A stretch of 64,000 nucleotides of DNA. Source: Pirellula staleyi DSM 6068. GTDB lineage: Bacteria; Planctomycetota; Planctomycetia; Pirellulales; Pirellulaceae. The position numbers were made by a program, and so were the translations under genes. The stretch lies in assembly GCA_945875845.1 (NCBI GenBank), contig CAMCMB010000028.1:1-64000 (forward strand), in the 5' to 3' direction. The notes under the pieces were generated by a model. It worked only from the letters and a program-made list of their open reading frames with translations. It made no database searches and was not told the origin of the DNA. Of the stretch, positions 24,561 through 36,800 are shown piece by piece. The number at the start of each line of letters is the position of its first letter. Within the stretch, counting starts at the first letter, position 1.

Positions 24561-26198
24561 TCATTCGTATTGGTCTGTTAGTGCCATTTGTAAATCCTCG
24601 CGAACCTGACCTTGCCCAACCGATTTTTCGAACCAGTCCTTTACTTTCTTGTCAAAGATGTCGTTTCGGGTCGGCGAAAGGGAAAAGTAAACCGCTCGAG
24701 CGGCAATGTCGATCGGTGATTCCAGGCTGAGCGTCAGATCCGCTATGGACAGTGAGATTCCAGGCGGTAAACGATCCCAGGCGTACTTCTCATTTTTGCC
24801 TTGGATACGAATCGTCAATTCCGAACTGCTGATATCGACAATGTTGAACTTATTCTTTCCGACCGTGAGAACTTGATTCCCTCCCAACTTTGTTTTTCCT
24901 TCCTCGAGTGATTTGGTGAAGATCTCGTACAGTTGCCCTAATTGGTCCAATCTCGCACGCTTGGCAAGCATCTCGTCGTTCAAGGATAACGGCAAGGCGA
25001 TTTCCATTTGTTGGTGGAAATTAGCGAAGTCCGCCGCGTCGAGTGCTTCCCTGGATTTCTTCATGGCCAACGCCCAGTTCTTGGTGGACATGGCGTTGGG
25101 GTTCGTTTCCGGCACAGTTGCTGGCATGTCTGGCGGAGAGGAAGGCGATGGCGTGGCAGGCGGTGGCGTGACAGGCTGCGGAGTGACAGGCTGCGGAGTG
25201 ACAGGCGGTGGAATGACAGGCGATGGCGTGGCAGGCGGTGGCGTGACAGGCTGCGGAGTGGCAGGCTGCGGAGTGACAGGCGGTGGAGTGACAGGCGGTG
25301 GAGTGACCACTGGCGGAGTGTCGGGCGGAGTCTCGACGGGGTCGCTTGTTTCTTTATTTAGGCTGGGCAGCCCGGAAGAAACGACTTGAGATCCTTGATC
25401 CGATCGATCTTTTGAATTGTTGGTCGCGTTGGATGGCTTGGGACTTGTCTCCAGATTTGGAGGGATTGGATCGGAGGTTGGTTGGGCTGGAGCGGATTGC
25501 TGAGCGACTTGTCTGAGATTCAGGACAAATCTCAATCCGGAATAGCCTAGGAACAACATGGCGATGGCAAAGAGACCAGTTAAGACCAAACGCTGCTTGT
25601 TTCGTCGTGCACGTTTGAGCTGTTCGATGCGAGCGAGACTCGACTCGCGCTTGGATGCCTGTGATGGTTCGATTGCAGTTGAAGGCGAACTGGGAAAAAG
25701 TGGGTTGGCAAGAGTTTTCGCGGTTGATGGTGTAGGGAGCAAATCGAGTTCGCAAAGCGATGGGATAACCCGCTGGAGTTCGCGCCATCGCAATTGGCCA
25801 CTCCCAGGCGAGTGAGCCCAAATTTCGTGTGCATTGGCTGATGCTGCGCCGACCAGACAGGCTGCAGGGTCAAAGGACTCAAAGGGATTCTCATCAGGGA
25901 AGAAAATGTTGGCCGCAACGTGGGATTCGGCCGCGATATGCTTGTCATACTCGATCTTGGAAGCTGGGTTCAATAAGGTCGTTTGGGCTTGCTTAAGGAG
26001 CTTGGCGACCAGTTGTGCTGATTCCGGATTCGATTTTGTGTCGGAAGCATTCCAAGCGGCGGCCGTTGTTTTTAAGGCGCGCTTAATCTCATCCGCGTTT
26101 GCATTCGTCGAAAGGCCCAGCAAACGATAGTGATTCAAATCGTGCTCGGCAATTCGGCGTTGCAAGTGTTTTTCAATCGCCAGCGTTAACTTGGTCAT
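24561..26198 (-). CDS. J-domain-like membrane protein with Pro-Thr repeat linker
   Basis: A 545-residue protein. The first 90 residues resemble a J-domain (LNHYRLLGLSTNANADEIKR, then LLNPASKIEYDKHI), but the HPD tripeptide that activates DnaK is absent, so it is probably not a true Hsp70 co-chaperone. A transmembrane helix lies at about 204-226 (LVLTGLFAIAMLFLGYSGL). A low-complexity linker (about 290-357) consists of repeats of P-V/A-T-P-x. The C-terminal region (about 370-545) is helical then beta-rich, with LTVGKNKFNIVDISSSELTI, resembling SHD1-like domains. The gene lies 27 bases downstream of a small membrane-protein gene on the same strand, which suggests an operon. Planctomycetes often have such J-like proteins of unknown role. 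Confidence 0.75.
   Translation of the reverse strand: MTKLTLAIEKHLQRRIAEHDLNHYRLLGLSTNANADEIKRALKTTAAAWNASDTKSNPESAQLVAKLLKQAQTTLLNPASKIEYDKHIAAESHVAANIFFPDENPFESFDPAACLVGAASANAHEIWAHSPGSGQLRWRELQRVIPSLCELDLLPTPSTAKTLANPLFPSSPSTAIEPSQASKRESSLARIEQLKRARRNKQRLVLTGLFAIAMLFLGYSGLRFVLNLRQVAQQSAPAQPTSDPIPPNLETSPKPSNATNNSKDRSDQGSQVVSSGLPSLNKETSDPVETPPDTPPVVTPPPVTPPPVTPQPATPQPVTPPPATPSPVIPPPVTPQPVTPQPVTPPPATPSPSSPPDMPATVPETNPNAMSTKNWALAMKKSREALDAADFANFHQQMEIALPLSLNDEMLAKRARLDQLGQLYEIFTKSLEEGKTKLGGNQVLTVGKNKFNIVDISSSELTIRIQGKNEKYAWDRLPPGISLSIADLTLSLESPIDIAARAVYFSLSPTRNDIFDKKVKDWFEKSVGQGQVREDLQMALTDQYE
25146..25330 (-). repeat. In-gene 15-base repeat encoding the P-V/A-T-P-x linker
   Basis: On the plus strand, units of 15 bases such as ggcggtggcgtgacaggc and ggctgcggagtgacaggc repeat about twelve times. 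They encode PPVTP and PQPVTP units in the J-domain-like protein. The nearly identical copies suggest slippage and length variation between strains. Confidence 0.85.
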
Positions 26199-26225
26199 GT
26201 TAGGTTTTTCCGATGAATTGCTTCA

Positions 26226-26591
26226 TCAAACGAACGGGTTGTCTGGTTCGTCTTGTCCGTGTTTTGCGGCATAGAAATTCGTGAGTCGAACGTTGATCGA
26301 ATGCAGAATTCCAACCCACATTGCAAATAACAGTGGAGACGAATAGCAAAAAAGCAAAAAGATCAAATGCGTTGTTCTGTCCGGTTTGCCCTGTTTGGCA
26401 ATTTGCGGTAGTCCAAAAAATTCATTGATGCTGTTGGCGATCGTCGGGACGCGTGCTGCCAACATCATTAACATGGAAAAACCTGCAAACACGACCATGG
26501 AGAACATTAACATCCAAAGACTAATGGTCTTTCGCGACCGTCGCGATTCGGCGAAGGGGCCGGATTCCAGGTTCGAGTTCGACATTTGCAT
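26226..26591 (-). CDS. Small membrane protein with two transmembrane segments
   Basis: A 121-residue protein with a basic N-terminus followed by a hydrophobic segment at about 24-47 (LWMLMFSMVVFAGFSMLMML) and a second at about 75-100 (LIFLLFCYSSPLLFAMWVGI). The C-terminal tail is short and charged. It lies directly upstream of the J-domain-like gene, on the same strand and 27 bases away, so they may form a complex at the membrane. No domain recognised. Confidence 0.7.
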   Translation of the reverse strand: MQMSNSNLESGPFAESRRSRKTISLWMLMFSMVVFAGFSMLMMLAARVPTIANSINEFFGLPQIAKQGKPDRTTHLIFLLFCYSSPLLFAMWVGILHSINVRLTNFYAAKHGQDEPDNPFV

Positions 26592-26903
26592 TCGTGGAAA
26601 GATTTTGGGAGAAATCGCGGTTGCTGTGAAAGGAATGGCTTCTAAGCATCGTGACAGACGCAGTCCAGTAAATCAACTGCCACAAGTAGCGGAACAGCGC
26701 AAGCTGTCCGGTGAGGCTTCGGAAATTAAGTGGGAAGTCACCGGTCGGCTCGCGCCGATCCGCTACAAAAGATTGGTTCGAACGAAAAGGGAGTGCCGTT
26801 TGGCTTACGCCACTTGTTTTGACCGAAGGGTGCTCTGCGCCTCTGCGTTCCATTTCAAAAGTTAGCGCAGAGACGCAATGACGCGAAGTCGCAGAGAATA
26901 AAT
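26592..26903. other. Gene-free stretch with a Cgcagag-type repeat
   Basis: No credible gene in either strand, although longer frames exist. Near 26834-26900 it contains tctgcgcctctgcgttccat followed by gcgcagagacgcaatgacgc and cgcagagaat, which form an imperfect inverted repeat. This looks like the cgcagagacgcagag-type dispersed repeat found between genes in planctomycetes and some other bacteria. Confidence 0.4.
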
Positions 26904-27443
26904 TCACCGTCTAGGCGGGAAAAAAGATGCTTCGTGGTCGGAAAGGATAAGCTGCCAGGATCCGGGGGAGAAATCCGGTAGATTTTGGTTTCGATGAAGT
27001 TCTAGCGTTCCTGAAAAGGGAAGGGCAAAAAAACTCTCCTTGTTTCCCGAGTGTCGCCCCGCGAGTTTTTCGCCTTCGTATTCTTCCCATTTCGCCCATT
27101 TTAGTCGTAGGGTTAGCGAGCATTCGTTGGCATTTACCCATTCAAAGGAGCCTTGTAGGATCCGTTTTACATGTCCGCGATTGTTTGAGATTGGACCTTC
27201 GTAGGTCAAGTACGTAGGCCGATGGTCAGGCAGACGCGTCGCGGCAGTGGGGTTCGACCATTTTTCCGGCGGGACGAGCAATTCAAAGGAAAGCAAGGAA
27301 TTGTTGTTTGGGAGTGGGTGTTCGAGCAAAAGATCCCAATGCGTCGCCCTTGGAGAAGGGGTCGGCATAGTGTGATGTAAAACCACGAAAAGAGACGGTT
27401 TTAAAAAAATTCCTTTTTCTTCAAGACTTTCATTTCCACCCAT
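26904..27443 (-). CDS. LigD-type DNA ligase 3'-phosphoesterase-like protein (stand-alone)
   Basis: A 179-residue protein whose core resembles the 3'-phosphoesterase domain found at the start of some LigD enzymes: KPSLFVVLHHTMP, then ATHWDLLLEH (matching the H-x-D-L-x-L-E motif of the active site), then TRLPDHRPTYLTYEGPIS. In LigD this domain trims 3' ends in nonhomologous end joining. Here it stands alone without polymerase or ligase domains; single-domain homologs are known in planctomycetes and archaea and their partners are uncertain. The N-terminal 20 residues may be over-extended, but no better start is clear. It overlaps the upstream small gene by 43 bases, so the two are probably in one operon. 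Confidence 0.7.
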   Translation of the reverse strand: MGGNESLEEKGIFLKPSLFVVLHHTMPTPSPRATHWDLLLEHPLPNNNSLLSFELLVPPEKWSNPTAATRLPDHRPTYLTYEGPISNNRGHVKRILQGSFEWVNANECSLTLRLKWAKWEEYEGEKLAGRHSGNKESFFALPFSGTLELHRNQNLPDFSPGSWQLILSDHEASFFPPRR

Positions 27444-27673
27444 GTGGCTTGGAACCTTTCCAAGTGTTCGACATCCAAAGCGACGTCATAGGCCGCAAAT
27501 CCGTCGCATTGAGCGGTAATTGACCAGTGTGGTTGAGTTGTTTTGGTAAAATCTTCATCGTTTTCCGATGTGCTGGTAGGATCCGACCCATTCTTTAAGG
27601 TGGTTTCGGCTCGAATTCCATGTTCGTTGTGGGCGTATGGGGTAGCACAAGTTTGCATCCAAATCCGGCCCAA
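27401..27673 (-). CDS. Small hypothetical protein, 90 aa
   Basis: A 90-residue polar protein with Asp, Glu and Thr enrichment (SENDEDFTKTTQPHW) and a helical C-terminus ending VEMKVLKKKEFF. A shorter start at Met6 (27658) is also possible. It has no signal peptide or membrane segment. It overlaps the LigD-type phosphoesterase-like gene by 43 bases and precedes it on the same strand, which suggests coupled expression. No family recognised. Confidence 0.5.
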   Translation of the reverse strand: MGRIWMQTCATPYAHNEHGIRAETTLKNGSDPTSTSENDEDFTKTTQPHWSITAQCDGFAAYDVALDVEHLERFQATWVEMKVLKKKEFF

Positions 27674-27826
27674 CTATACTCGAAACTGAGTGTTATTCCG
27701 ACGGCCAGATTCTTAAGGTGGGTTTTTTTGCCTTAGTGTTCGGTTGGTCGGGACTCCATTTTACAGCCTTGCGAGGTATTTCATTTCGCGAGGAGTTCCT
27801 GGCTACCTTTGCACTGAGGGTTGGTG

Positions 27827-30800
27827 ATGACCATCCGCCGGCTTCGCAACAAGAATTTTTCCACCCGAACTATTGCTCCTCAAGACGCTGTTTCGAGCGA
27901 AGCAAAACGGTCCAAGCTCCGTCGCTGCCTGCTTGAAACCTTGGAGTCTCGGCAAATGATGGCTGCGGGACCTAGGTTGATTGGAATCCAGCCGAACAAT
28001 AGTGATTTAATCGAGAATGGCGTGGTGCGCAGCATCGCTCCTAGGGAGCTTACGTTCCGCTTCGATGATTCACAGGTCATTGATGCAAATACGCTCAGTG
28101 GCATCCGCATCACGCGGTCCGGAGGAGATGGATCCTTCGGTGTGGCTAGCGCGTCGAGCGATTTTGGGACGGCTGGGAAAGTCGAGCTGCAACTTAGCGC
28201 GGTTGACCAAGGAGCCACCTTCGATGTCAATGTTTCTAAAGGCACGAGTTTCGCTGTCTCGCTATCGAACAATATTCTCTCGGTGACTCTTGCGCCGAGC
28301 ACTACCGCAAAGCAGCTGGTAGATGCAATCAATACGACACCCACGATCAATACTCGGATCCGGGCGAAGATCAACGGGGGGCTGGAGTCCACGCTGCTCA
28401 GCAATGGCAACCCTGCCGCTTATTCGCCTATTCGACTAACGCAAACCAATGACATCATCGTCCAGCCAGGCATGCGGAGTGTTGGCGAAAATCCAGACGA
28501 GAACGAAGTTACAGTACGGTTCGCAGAGAATTTGGTCGACGATCAATATCGCATCGAAGTCTTTGGCTTTGACGACCCGACGTTAGGTATCGTTGGGTTG
28601 CGAAATGTGGGTGAGAATGGTCTGCCCGGAAACCTGCTGATTCCTTCGAAGCCCAATACCCGATCGGATACGGTTGATTTCCGGTTGGATCTCGGACCGC
28701 AAGTTATTTCGGTCGTACCGCAACCGGTTGTGCGTCTCAATGGACAGTTGAGTCAGCAACGCGACACCATCGTCGTCTACTTCGACCAAGAAAAGCTGTT
28801 GGTTGAAAACGACGCTCAAGGTCGTCCGACGTCGCGATCGGTTGAGAACCCAGATTTCTATCAATTGATCTTCACAAGGGACACGATCCGAAACACGGAT
28901 GATGGAGCGGCGTTCAAGCCCATTTCGGTACGCTACAACGTAGCCTCCAACACGGCAACTCTTGTCTTTGCAAGCGACTTGGATACGCTTCCGGGTTCGG
29001 GTGCTGGTCCAGTCACATACCGCTTAAGAATTGGTAGTCGCGAGACGCAGCCTCTCGCCCCGACCAGGAACGAAGCGGCCGCCAACGCCATTACGGATTT
29101 CAACACGGCGGGTGCCGTCAAAGTTCGATTCACGGCCAACCAAATCGGTGAAGAGGGCAGTGGAGTTCAGGTTGAGTTCGTGAACTCGCTCAACGGAAAT
29201 CCGCCGGCTGTCACGGTCGTTGGTCGCAAGATCACCGTGGATCTGGGGACTGCAACCGTTACGGCGAAAGAGGTCGTGGACGCGATCCTGCTTGTGCCAG
29301 CTGCGACGAGTTTGGTGAGCATCGACTATGAGCCTGGCAGTGTCCCGTCGACGGTCATTGGCGATCGATTGCTAAGCTATTCGCCGGTCACTTTGTTTGG
29401 GCTGGGGAGTTCGTTCAGCACCGCGATGAATTTAGGGTCGATTGGGTCTGCGAATCTGCTCCAGAGCAGTTTAATCCTATCGTCCTCGATCGATCCTGAG
29501 CCATTTGCGCTGGACTTGGAGGGTGCCAGCGATGACCCGGCTCATCGTACCTTGCCACAGAATCTAGTTGGCGGTTTTGAGAATCACGTCAATGCGGCCT
29601 TCGGAGCAGATCCGACGGCTGGAATCACGACGATCTATTACAACTTCAAAACGGTTTACGCTAACGACAACTTAAACAATCCTTTAGTTAACTCGATCAC
29701 CGAGGAGCAAAAAGGCCGAACGCGTGAGGCCCTCAATTTATGGGCGCACAAGATCGGTGTTCAGTTCGTGGAAACTGCCGATCAAGGTGTGACGATCGCG
29801 TTGGGCTCGTTGACTGGGCTGACGCCGGTTGCAGCGACTCAAATCAAAACGACAGCAATTCAAGTTGGTCTCAACAATACGATCAATTTCGGTGTGCGCA
29901 TCGATAAGACGTTTGCCAACTCATTGATCATTCTGGAAGCCACTCGCGCTTGGAATAATTCGTACGGTGAGGATTACTTCCGATCGACGATGGCGAGCAT
30001 TGGAATGGTTCTAGGCCTTGAGCATGCGGGCGATCTGCCTGAAAGCACGCTCATGCGATTGGATCCGACCTTCTTTGCGGGTACCGGTCCAACGATCAAT
30101 CCCAACGACGTGCAATTGACGGCAAGTGAAGAACGTTTCGAGCCAATTTTTCCAGGTAATCAGGACGTTCTCCACGGTCAGTACCTGCATCGACCGGATG
30201 GGTCGGACATCGATTTGTATCGTTTCGAAGTGAATTTAGGTGACCCCAGTCGAGAGGGCTTGTTCACGCTTGAAACGTATGCGCAGCGTCTAGCCAACAG
30301 CAGCGAGTTGGACACGAATCTGCATCTGTACAAGCAGACGCAAGCTAAGGGTGTGACCAACTTTGGCGTAAGCAATCTGTTGTCGGTCGAGTTCACCGCA
30401 GTGCGTCCAGGTAGCCAGGGAAATCAATTCCAGATTTACTTGACTCAGACTGTGCGAGGTGGAGCACCCTCCATTTCGGTGTATCCGAATGCGATCGGGA
30501 TCGATCTGAACGCGACGCCTGGCAGTGAGAGCACTGTCGATGAGATCATTGCGGCGATTCAGAGTTCGAGTGAGGCGAGCCGTTTGGTCACGGTCAAATT
30601 GGCCAAGGGAAGTGGTAGCACCAGGGTTGGTGGAAATCTGCTGACTCAGAATCCGATCATCACTTCGGGTGGAAAGATGGAGTTGATTTCACGGAACGAT
30701 GACTACTTCAGTCGCGATTCGGTGATCAAAGTATCGCTCAACAGCGGGGTCTATTTTGTTGGCGTTAGCGCCAGCGGCAACGACGACTACAACGCGGCCA

Positions 30801-33800
30801 TTCCTGGCACGGGTTTCGGCGGGCAATCGCAAGGCAAGTACGAAATGCGGCTCACGTTCCGTGGGCAAGTTGGCATCGATGACGCAATTCAAGACGTTTC
30901 CACAAATTCGCTGAGCGACCCGTCGGTCGGACTCGACGGTGACGGGGATGGAGTTGCGGGTGGAATCTATAATTTTTGGTTCGAAACCCGTCCGCTCAAT
31001 CGAACGTTGAACTTCAATGCTGGCGGTTCCACGGCAATCGAGAGCCGGATCGTCACGGTGGTGGGCGCGAATGGAGCGACACGCGTATTCGAGTTCTCCA
31101 GCGATGCCATCGTCAGTCCTGGTCGCATCCGCATCCCTTATGTGAATGGCAATACTGCGAGCGATTTGGCCAGCGCGTTAGCCAACGCGATTACCTCTCA
31201 ATCCACGCTGGGAGTCAGTGCCTCAGTCAACGGTAGCAGCCTCGTTTTGCAGGGTGAAAGATCGATCACCGTCGATCCCGCATTGCGTTTGATTGATGTG
31301 GTCGGCAAGAACATTTTCGTCGACAAATCCGCCGGTCCGAACGCGGACGGCAGCTTGAGTCGTCCATTCAACAATATCGCTGGAGCCGGAGTTCCCAACG
31401 CGTTTGCTTCGGCCTTGCCGGGTGACATCGTGCGCATCGTCGGCAACGGTGGTGGCGACGGAAAACTGGAAACCATTGGCGACAATATTGCCTACGAAAT
31501 TGGAATTGGTCTCTTGCCTGGAGCGATTCTTGCAGATGGGTTAACGATGGATGTCCCGAGGGGGGTCACCACGATGATCGATGCGGGAGCCATTTTCAAA
31601 TTTAGAAATGCGAGGCTGGGTGTCGGCAGTTCGAACCTGAACATCAATCGATCCGGGGCTGCATTGCAAGTTCTTGGTGCGCCGTCGTTGCTCGACGCGA
31701 ACGGAAACATGCTCAAGCAAGCGACGGGTGGTGTTGCTCCCGGAAGTGTGTATTTCACCTCTTGGCTGGATGAAACGATTGGGCTCGATACGTATGGCCC
31801 GAAAACGGTCCCCGGTGCCGGGGATTGGGGAGGGATTGCATTCCGACGGGATATCGATGTCGCGTCGGGTCGGCGCGATGGCGAGGACGAAGGAATTTTC
31901 CTTCAATACGTCAATAATGCCGACATGCGATATGGTGGAGGCAGCGTTGTCGTTGACGGGGTTGCACAAACCATCAATGCAATCCAGATGTTCGAAACGC
32001 GTCCCACGATCACGTACAATCGAATCACACGCAGTGCCGATGCCGCGATGAGCGCGCTTCCAAACAGTTTCGAAGAAACCAATTTCAACGAACCACGATT
32101 CCAACTGAGTGGCGCGTTTACAAGCGATTACGATCGAGTGGGACCAGAAATCCACCATAACACTCTGACCAACAACTCGCTCAACGGATTGTTCATCCGG
32201 GTCGACACACCTTTGGACGGGGCGCCCAAGACCCTCACGGTTCCAGGGCGATTCGACGATATCGATATCGTTCACATTTTGTCTGATAACTTGATTCTCT
32301 CGGGTGCGCCCGGTGGGTCGATTCTGGACGGTTTCACTCCCGCTGCGGACTTGGTCTCCGTTGCACCTGGAGTCGGCGGAACGCTTTTGCCGGACATCTA
32401 CAACTACAAGTTGACGTTTGTCGACCGGAATGGCAGCGAGAGCGTTCCTTCCAATGCGACGCGAAGCATCAGTCTCGTTGGCAATCAGACTGCGATTGAG
32501 TTATCCAGTCTGCCGTCGGCAACGGGTGATTTTGTGACTCGCCGATTGTACCGCAGCAGTGTGAGCGGAACGGGAGCGTACGAATTGATCGCATTGCTGG
32601 ACAAGTCAACCTCGACTTACTTGGATATTGGCAAGTCTTTAGGCGGGACGCTCGCTCGTGATCGCTTGGATGTGTCCGCTGTTTTGCTCGCAAATTCCGC
32701 AGGTGGGACATTGGCCGCCGGCCGATACAATTACCGTTTCGTCATGGTCGACGCGGCTGGACTCGAGGCGCTTGCATCCAACCCGACCAGCGACATTGTC
32801 CTGCCGAGTGGTCAATCGGTTGTGTTAACACAATTGCCGCAACCACTGCCGGGTTATGTGGCCCGACGCGTCTATCGAAGTGCAAGCAACGGCTCGGGAC
32901 CCTATTCGTTGATCGCTGAGTTGCCGAATGCAACGATGTCCACCTTAGCCTCGCTGACGGACGATGGTTCCGTTACAGGTGCTGCGCTTTCGCCTGAGTC
33001 ACTGGCTGTCAAGCGACCTCGTCTGAATTCATCCTTGGTGATCGATCCAGGTAGCGTTTTGAAGTTGGAAGGCTCGCGTATTGAGGCAACGTTTGGTACT
33101 CGTATCATCGCCGAAGGTACCGAGGATTTGCCGATTATCTTTACGAGCAAACTGGATGATCGATACGGTGCTGGCGGTACTTTTGACACCAACAACAACG
33201 GGACGAGCACACGTCCATCACCTCGCGATTGGGGTGGTATTTACGCCGCGCCGACGGCGTCTCTGAGCGTCGATCATTCGACGTTTGCGTACGCTGGAGG
33301 TGTGACTAGGTTGGACGGTACGTTCCGAGCGTTCAACACGATTGAGCTTCAACAAGCCGATGCTCGCATCGCGCATTCGGTCTTCGAAAACAACGCCGAC
33401 GGTTTTGGTGGGCAGGGTCCGGGTACTCGATTTGGTCGACTGCTGAATGAGCCAGCCACGATCTTTGTCCGCGGCACGCAGCCAACCATTCTCGGCAATG
33501 TGTTCCGAAACAACATCGGCGCAGCGATTGATATCGATGCGAACAGCATGAACGATGAGGTGATGGCGGATTCAGGACGGCAGACTGGAAATGTGGACAT
33601 CAATCCAAATTATTCTACGAACGTAGGACCATTGATTCGCGAAAACAGGTTCGCGAATAACACTCTGAACGGGTTAAAGATTCGCGGTGATACCTTGACC
33701 ACCGCCAGCGCTTGGGACGATACCGACATCGTTCACGTTGTGTATGACGGGATTTTCGTCGGGAACTACCAGCACGAGGGTGGCTTGCGTCTGCAGAGCG

Positions 33801-36800
33801 CCACCAATGAATCGTTGGTGATCAAGTTCGATGGATATGGTTCGAACTACAATCGCAACTTGGGCGCGGGGATCACAGCCAATGGCCAGTTGATGCCTGG
33901 CAATAACCGCGTCGGCGGCACGTTGCATTTGATGGGCCAACCGGGCTTCCCGGTGATCTTGACGAGCTTGAAGGACGATACCGTCGGAGCGGGCTTGCGT
34001 CCGGACGGACGATCGCAAAACGACACGAATAATGATGGGATTGGTTCTGTTCCAGGCAGTGCGGACTGGCGAGGTGTCTTGCTTGATCAGTACTCCAACG
34101 ATCGCAATGTCGGGCTCGTATTGGAAACCGAGGATATTGCGGCAGCGGCCCCTGGTCCGAATGGATCGATCCGCACGGCACAAGGCCTTGGAAGCTTGGC
34201 GGCCACGGCTTCGTCCGGCAGTGAAAACCTTCGGCTCGGATTTGTGATCAAGGGTGTGTTGAGTCAGGATCAGGACGTCGACCTCTACAGTTTTTCGGCC
34301 GAAGCAGGGACTGAGATTTGGCTGGATGTCGACTATACCAAGATCAACCTAGACACCGTTATCGAGCTCTTGGATGCGAATGGCGAGCTGATAGCGCGCA
34401 GCGATAACAGCACCGAAGAAACACTTGTTCCAGCGTTGCTTTACCGATCTCCGCAGATCGATCCGAGCAGTGTCAATCCCTTGCCAGTGCGTACCACGAA
34501 TGTGCGAACGAATCGAAGCGGGTTGGTCAAGGAAGATGGGACGACGAATGTTCGAGACGCGGGGATGCGGATCGTTTTGCCTGGCACTGTTGGGGCTCGC
34601 GGAACATTCTATTTCCGATTGCGAAGTGCGGGAACGGATATCGCCAACGAAAAGGCTGGACTGAGTTCTGGACCATATGAAATTCAGCTTCGACTGCGAG
34701 AGCAACAAGAGTTTGCCGGCTCAATGGTGAGCTACACGGATATTCGTTACTCCACCAACGGAGTGCACCTTCGAGGCTTGCCAACTTCTTCCCCCTTGAT
34801 TGGAGAAGCGGCCGAAGATGAGAGTGTTGAGTATGTCGACTCAGCGAACAATTTCCGCACCAACAGCAATGCAGAACTGACGGCATACAATGGAACGGCG
34901 GTTGGCCAACTCACGGTCGGCAATCGTCCGCAGTACATTGGCAATCTATTGAACACTGCCAATGGCGGAATCAGCCTAGCAGGCTCGCTCAGTACAAATA
35001 CCGATGTGGATTTTTATCGACTTGATATTCGTCAGCAAGATATCGTCGGCAGCATGAGCGGAGGTTTTGCTTCGGTCATGTTTGATATGGATTACGCCGA
35101 TGGACTGAACCGACCCGATACATCGATCAATGTTTTCATCGAAGAAAATTCGCTTCGATTTGGAAAACAGTATCGGTTGATCTACTCAGGTGATTCGAGC
35201 AATATCGCCGACGATCAAGCACGACCGTTGTTGGTCAACGACGCTTCGGATCTATCTCGCGGTTCTTTGGGAACGAAAGATGCCTCGATCGGACCTGTGG
35301 CGCTGGCCGAAGGGACGTATTTGGTCGCGATTTCGTCGGCCGGGTATCAACCGCGCACTCGGATCATCAACCAATTCAATACGGAGCCCATCAGCTCGAT
35401 ACTCCGAATTGTCGACGAGGATTTCGTAGCTGGGGCGACTACGGCGTTGCCGCCAGTGATCCGTAACTTTTTGCCGCAGCCCAATCCCAGCATTGGACCG
35501 ACCGGTGAGCTGATCTCCAAGGTCTTTAACCTGGGTGCCTATTCGGCGGCTGATCAACCGGCTACCTACATCGACTATAATTTCCCAGGTGGGAACTTCA
35601 GCATTTCCATCAGGGATTCCGCGGGTGTCGAGACTGAGGTCGCGAGATCCCAATTTGGTGGAACGCTCCAGGCTGGGACCAATTCGATCAAGATCCCTCT
35701 CAATCAGTTTGCGGGACAAGATGGGCTGACGATGATTTTCCGCAGCACACAAGCTGCGACAACGATCACCAATGTCATTATCGGTTTCGCCGAACGCGGT
35801 GAGAGAGTGGGAACGCCAGACGAACCTGTTTTGTCACCTGGCATGAACTTGTTTGGTGATTTCAATGCGACTCCTCCCGGCCCGTTGTCGCAGAATTCAA
35901 CTCGCACGTTCTCGTTGGCGACTTATACGTTTGCCGATGGACCGAGAGTGGCGTTTGACTACGAAGTCTTTACAGGGCAGTTGGACGTATTTATGCAGTC
36001 GGCATTGGGTCTGCAAAGAATTGCGACGACGGATAATGTCAATCGACCAGGGAACGTCGTTTTGCTGGTTGCAGGCTCCCCTCAACGAGCCTCGATCGAC
36101 GTGTCCCAGTACGCCGGCCAAGCTGGACTGGCTGTTGTTTTCCGTGCACGTGGTGCCGGCGATGGTCGCGTACGAATCGGGGCGGTAACCATGGAATTGG
36201 CCGATGGGTCCCGAATCTTCTCGGGCGAGCCGAATCCTACGTTCGTGAACGTGCCGGTTCCATCTACCACGATCACGCGTGGTGCCTATCAGTTGGAAGT
36301 GCGGTTAGGGGAAAATTTCTTTACGTCGAATTCAAGTGGGACACCAACGCTAACCAAGACTTTTGACACCAACGATCGATTTGCGGAACAGATCGCGATT
36401 GTTGCACCCGCTGGTTCGAATCTAACGGATGGAGATGTTTTTGAGATTTCCGACGGTGGTACGCGAATTGGTTTTGAGTTTTCCGTTGATAACGTCGTAT
36501 CGGCCGGAAATGTACCGGTTCGATTCACACCTGCGGATCCGGCTTACGTAGTGGCGAGAGCGATTCGTGACGCGATTAACAACCCGAACGTTCAGTCGCG
36601 ATTGCGAGTCAGCGCAGCCACATCCAGTGGAATTGCGACGGGGACCACGGGCCGAGATACGCGTATCAATTTGATTGGAAACGCAGCCGTGTTCCAGGTC
36701 AAGTCCGCGAAGCCGGCTGGCATGGTTCAAGTGATTTCGTATTCTGGGATCGGCGATCGCAATGTGACACGTGATCAAGGGCAGTTGATCGTTCAGAATA

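Noticed and set aside
25146-25330. Possible CRISPR array (regular 15-base repeat)
   Set aside because: The units are contiguous without unique spacers and lie in frame inside a coding sequence.
25008-25361. Arg- and Trp-rich plus-strand frame opposite the Pro-Thr linker
   Set aside because: It is the shadow of a repetitive linker; the repeated RWRDRL-like pattern comes only from the 15-base units.
26521-26907. 128-codon minus-strand frame before the small membrane-protein gene
   Set aside because: It overlaps the end of that gene's coding region in another frame and contains the cgcagag-type repeat; no coding character.
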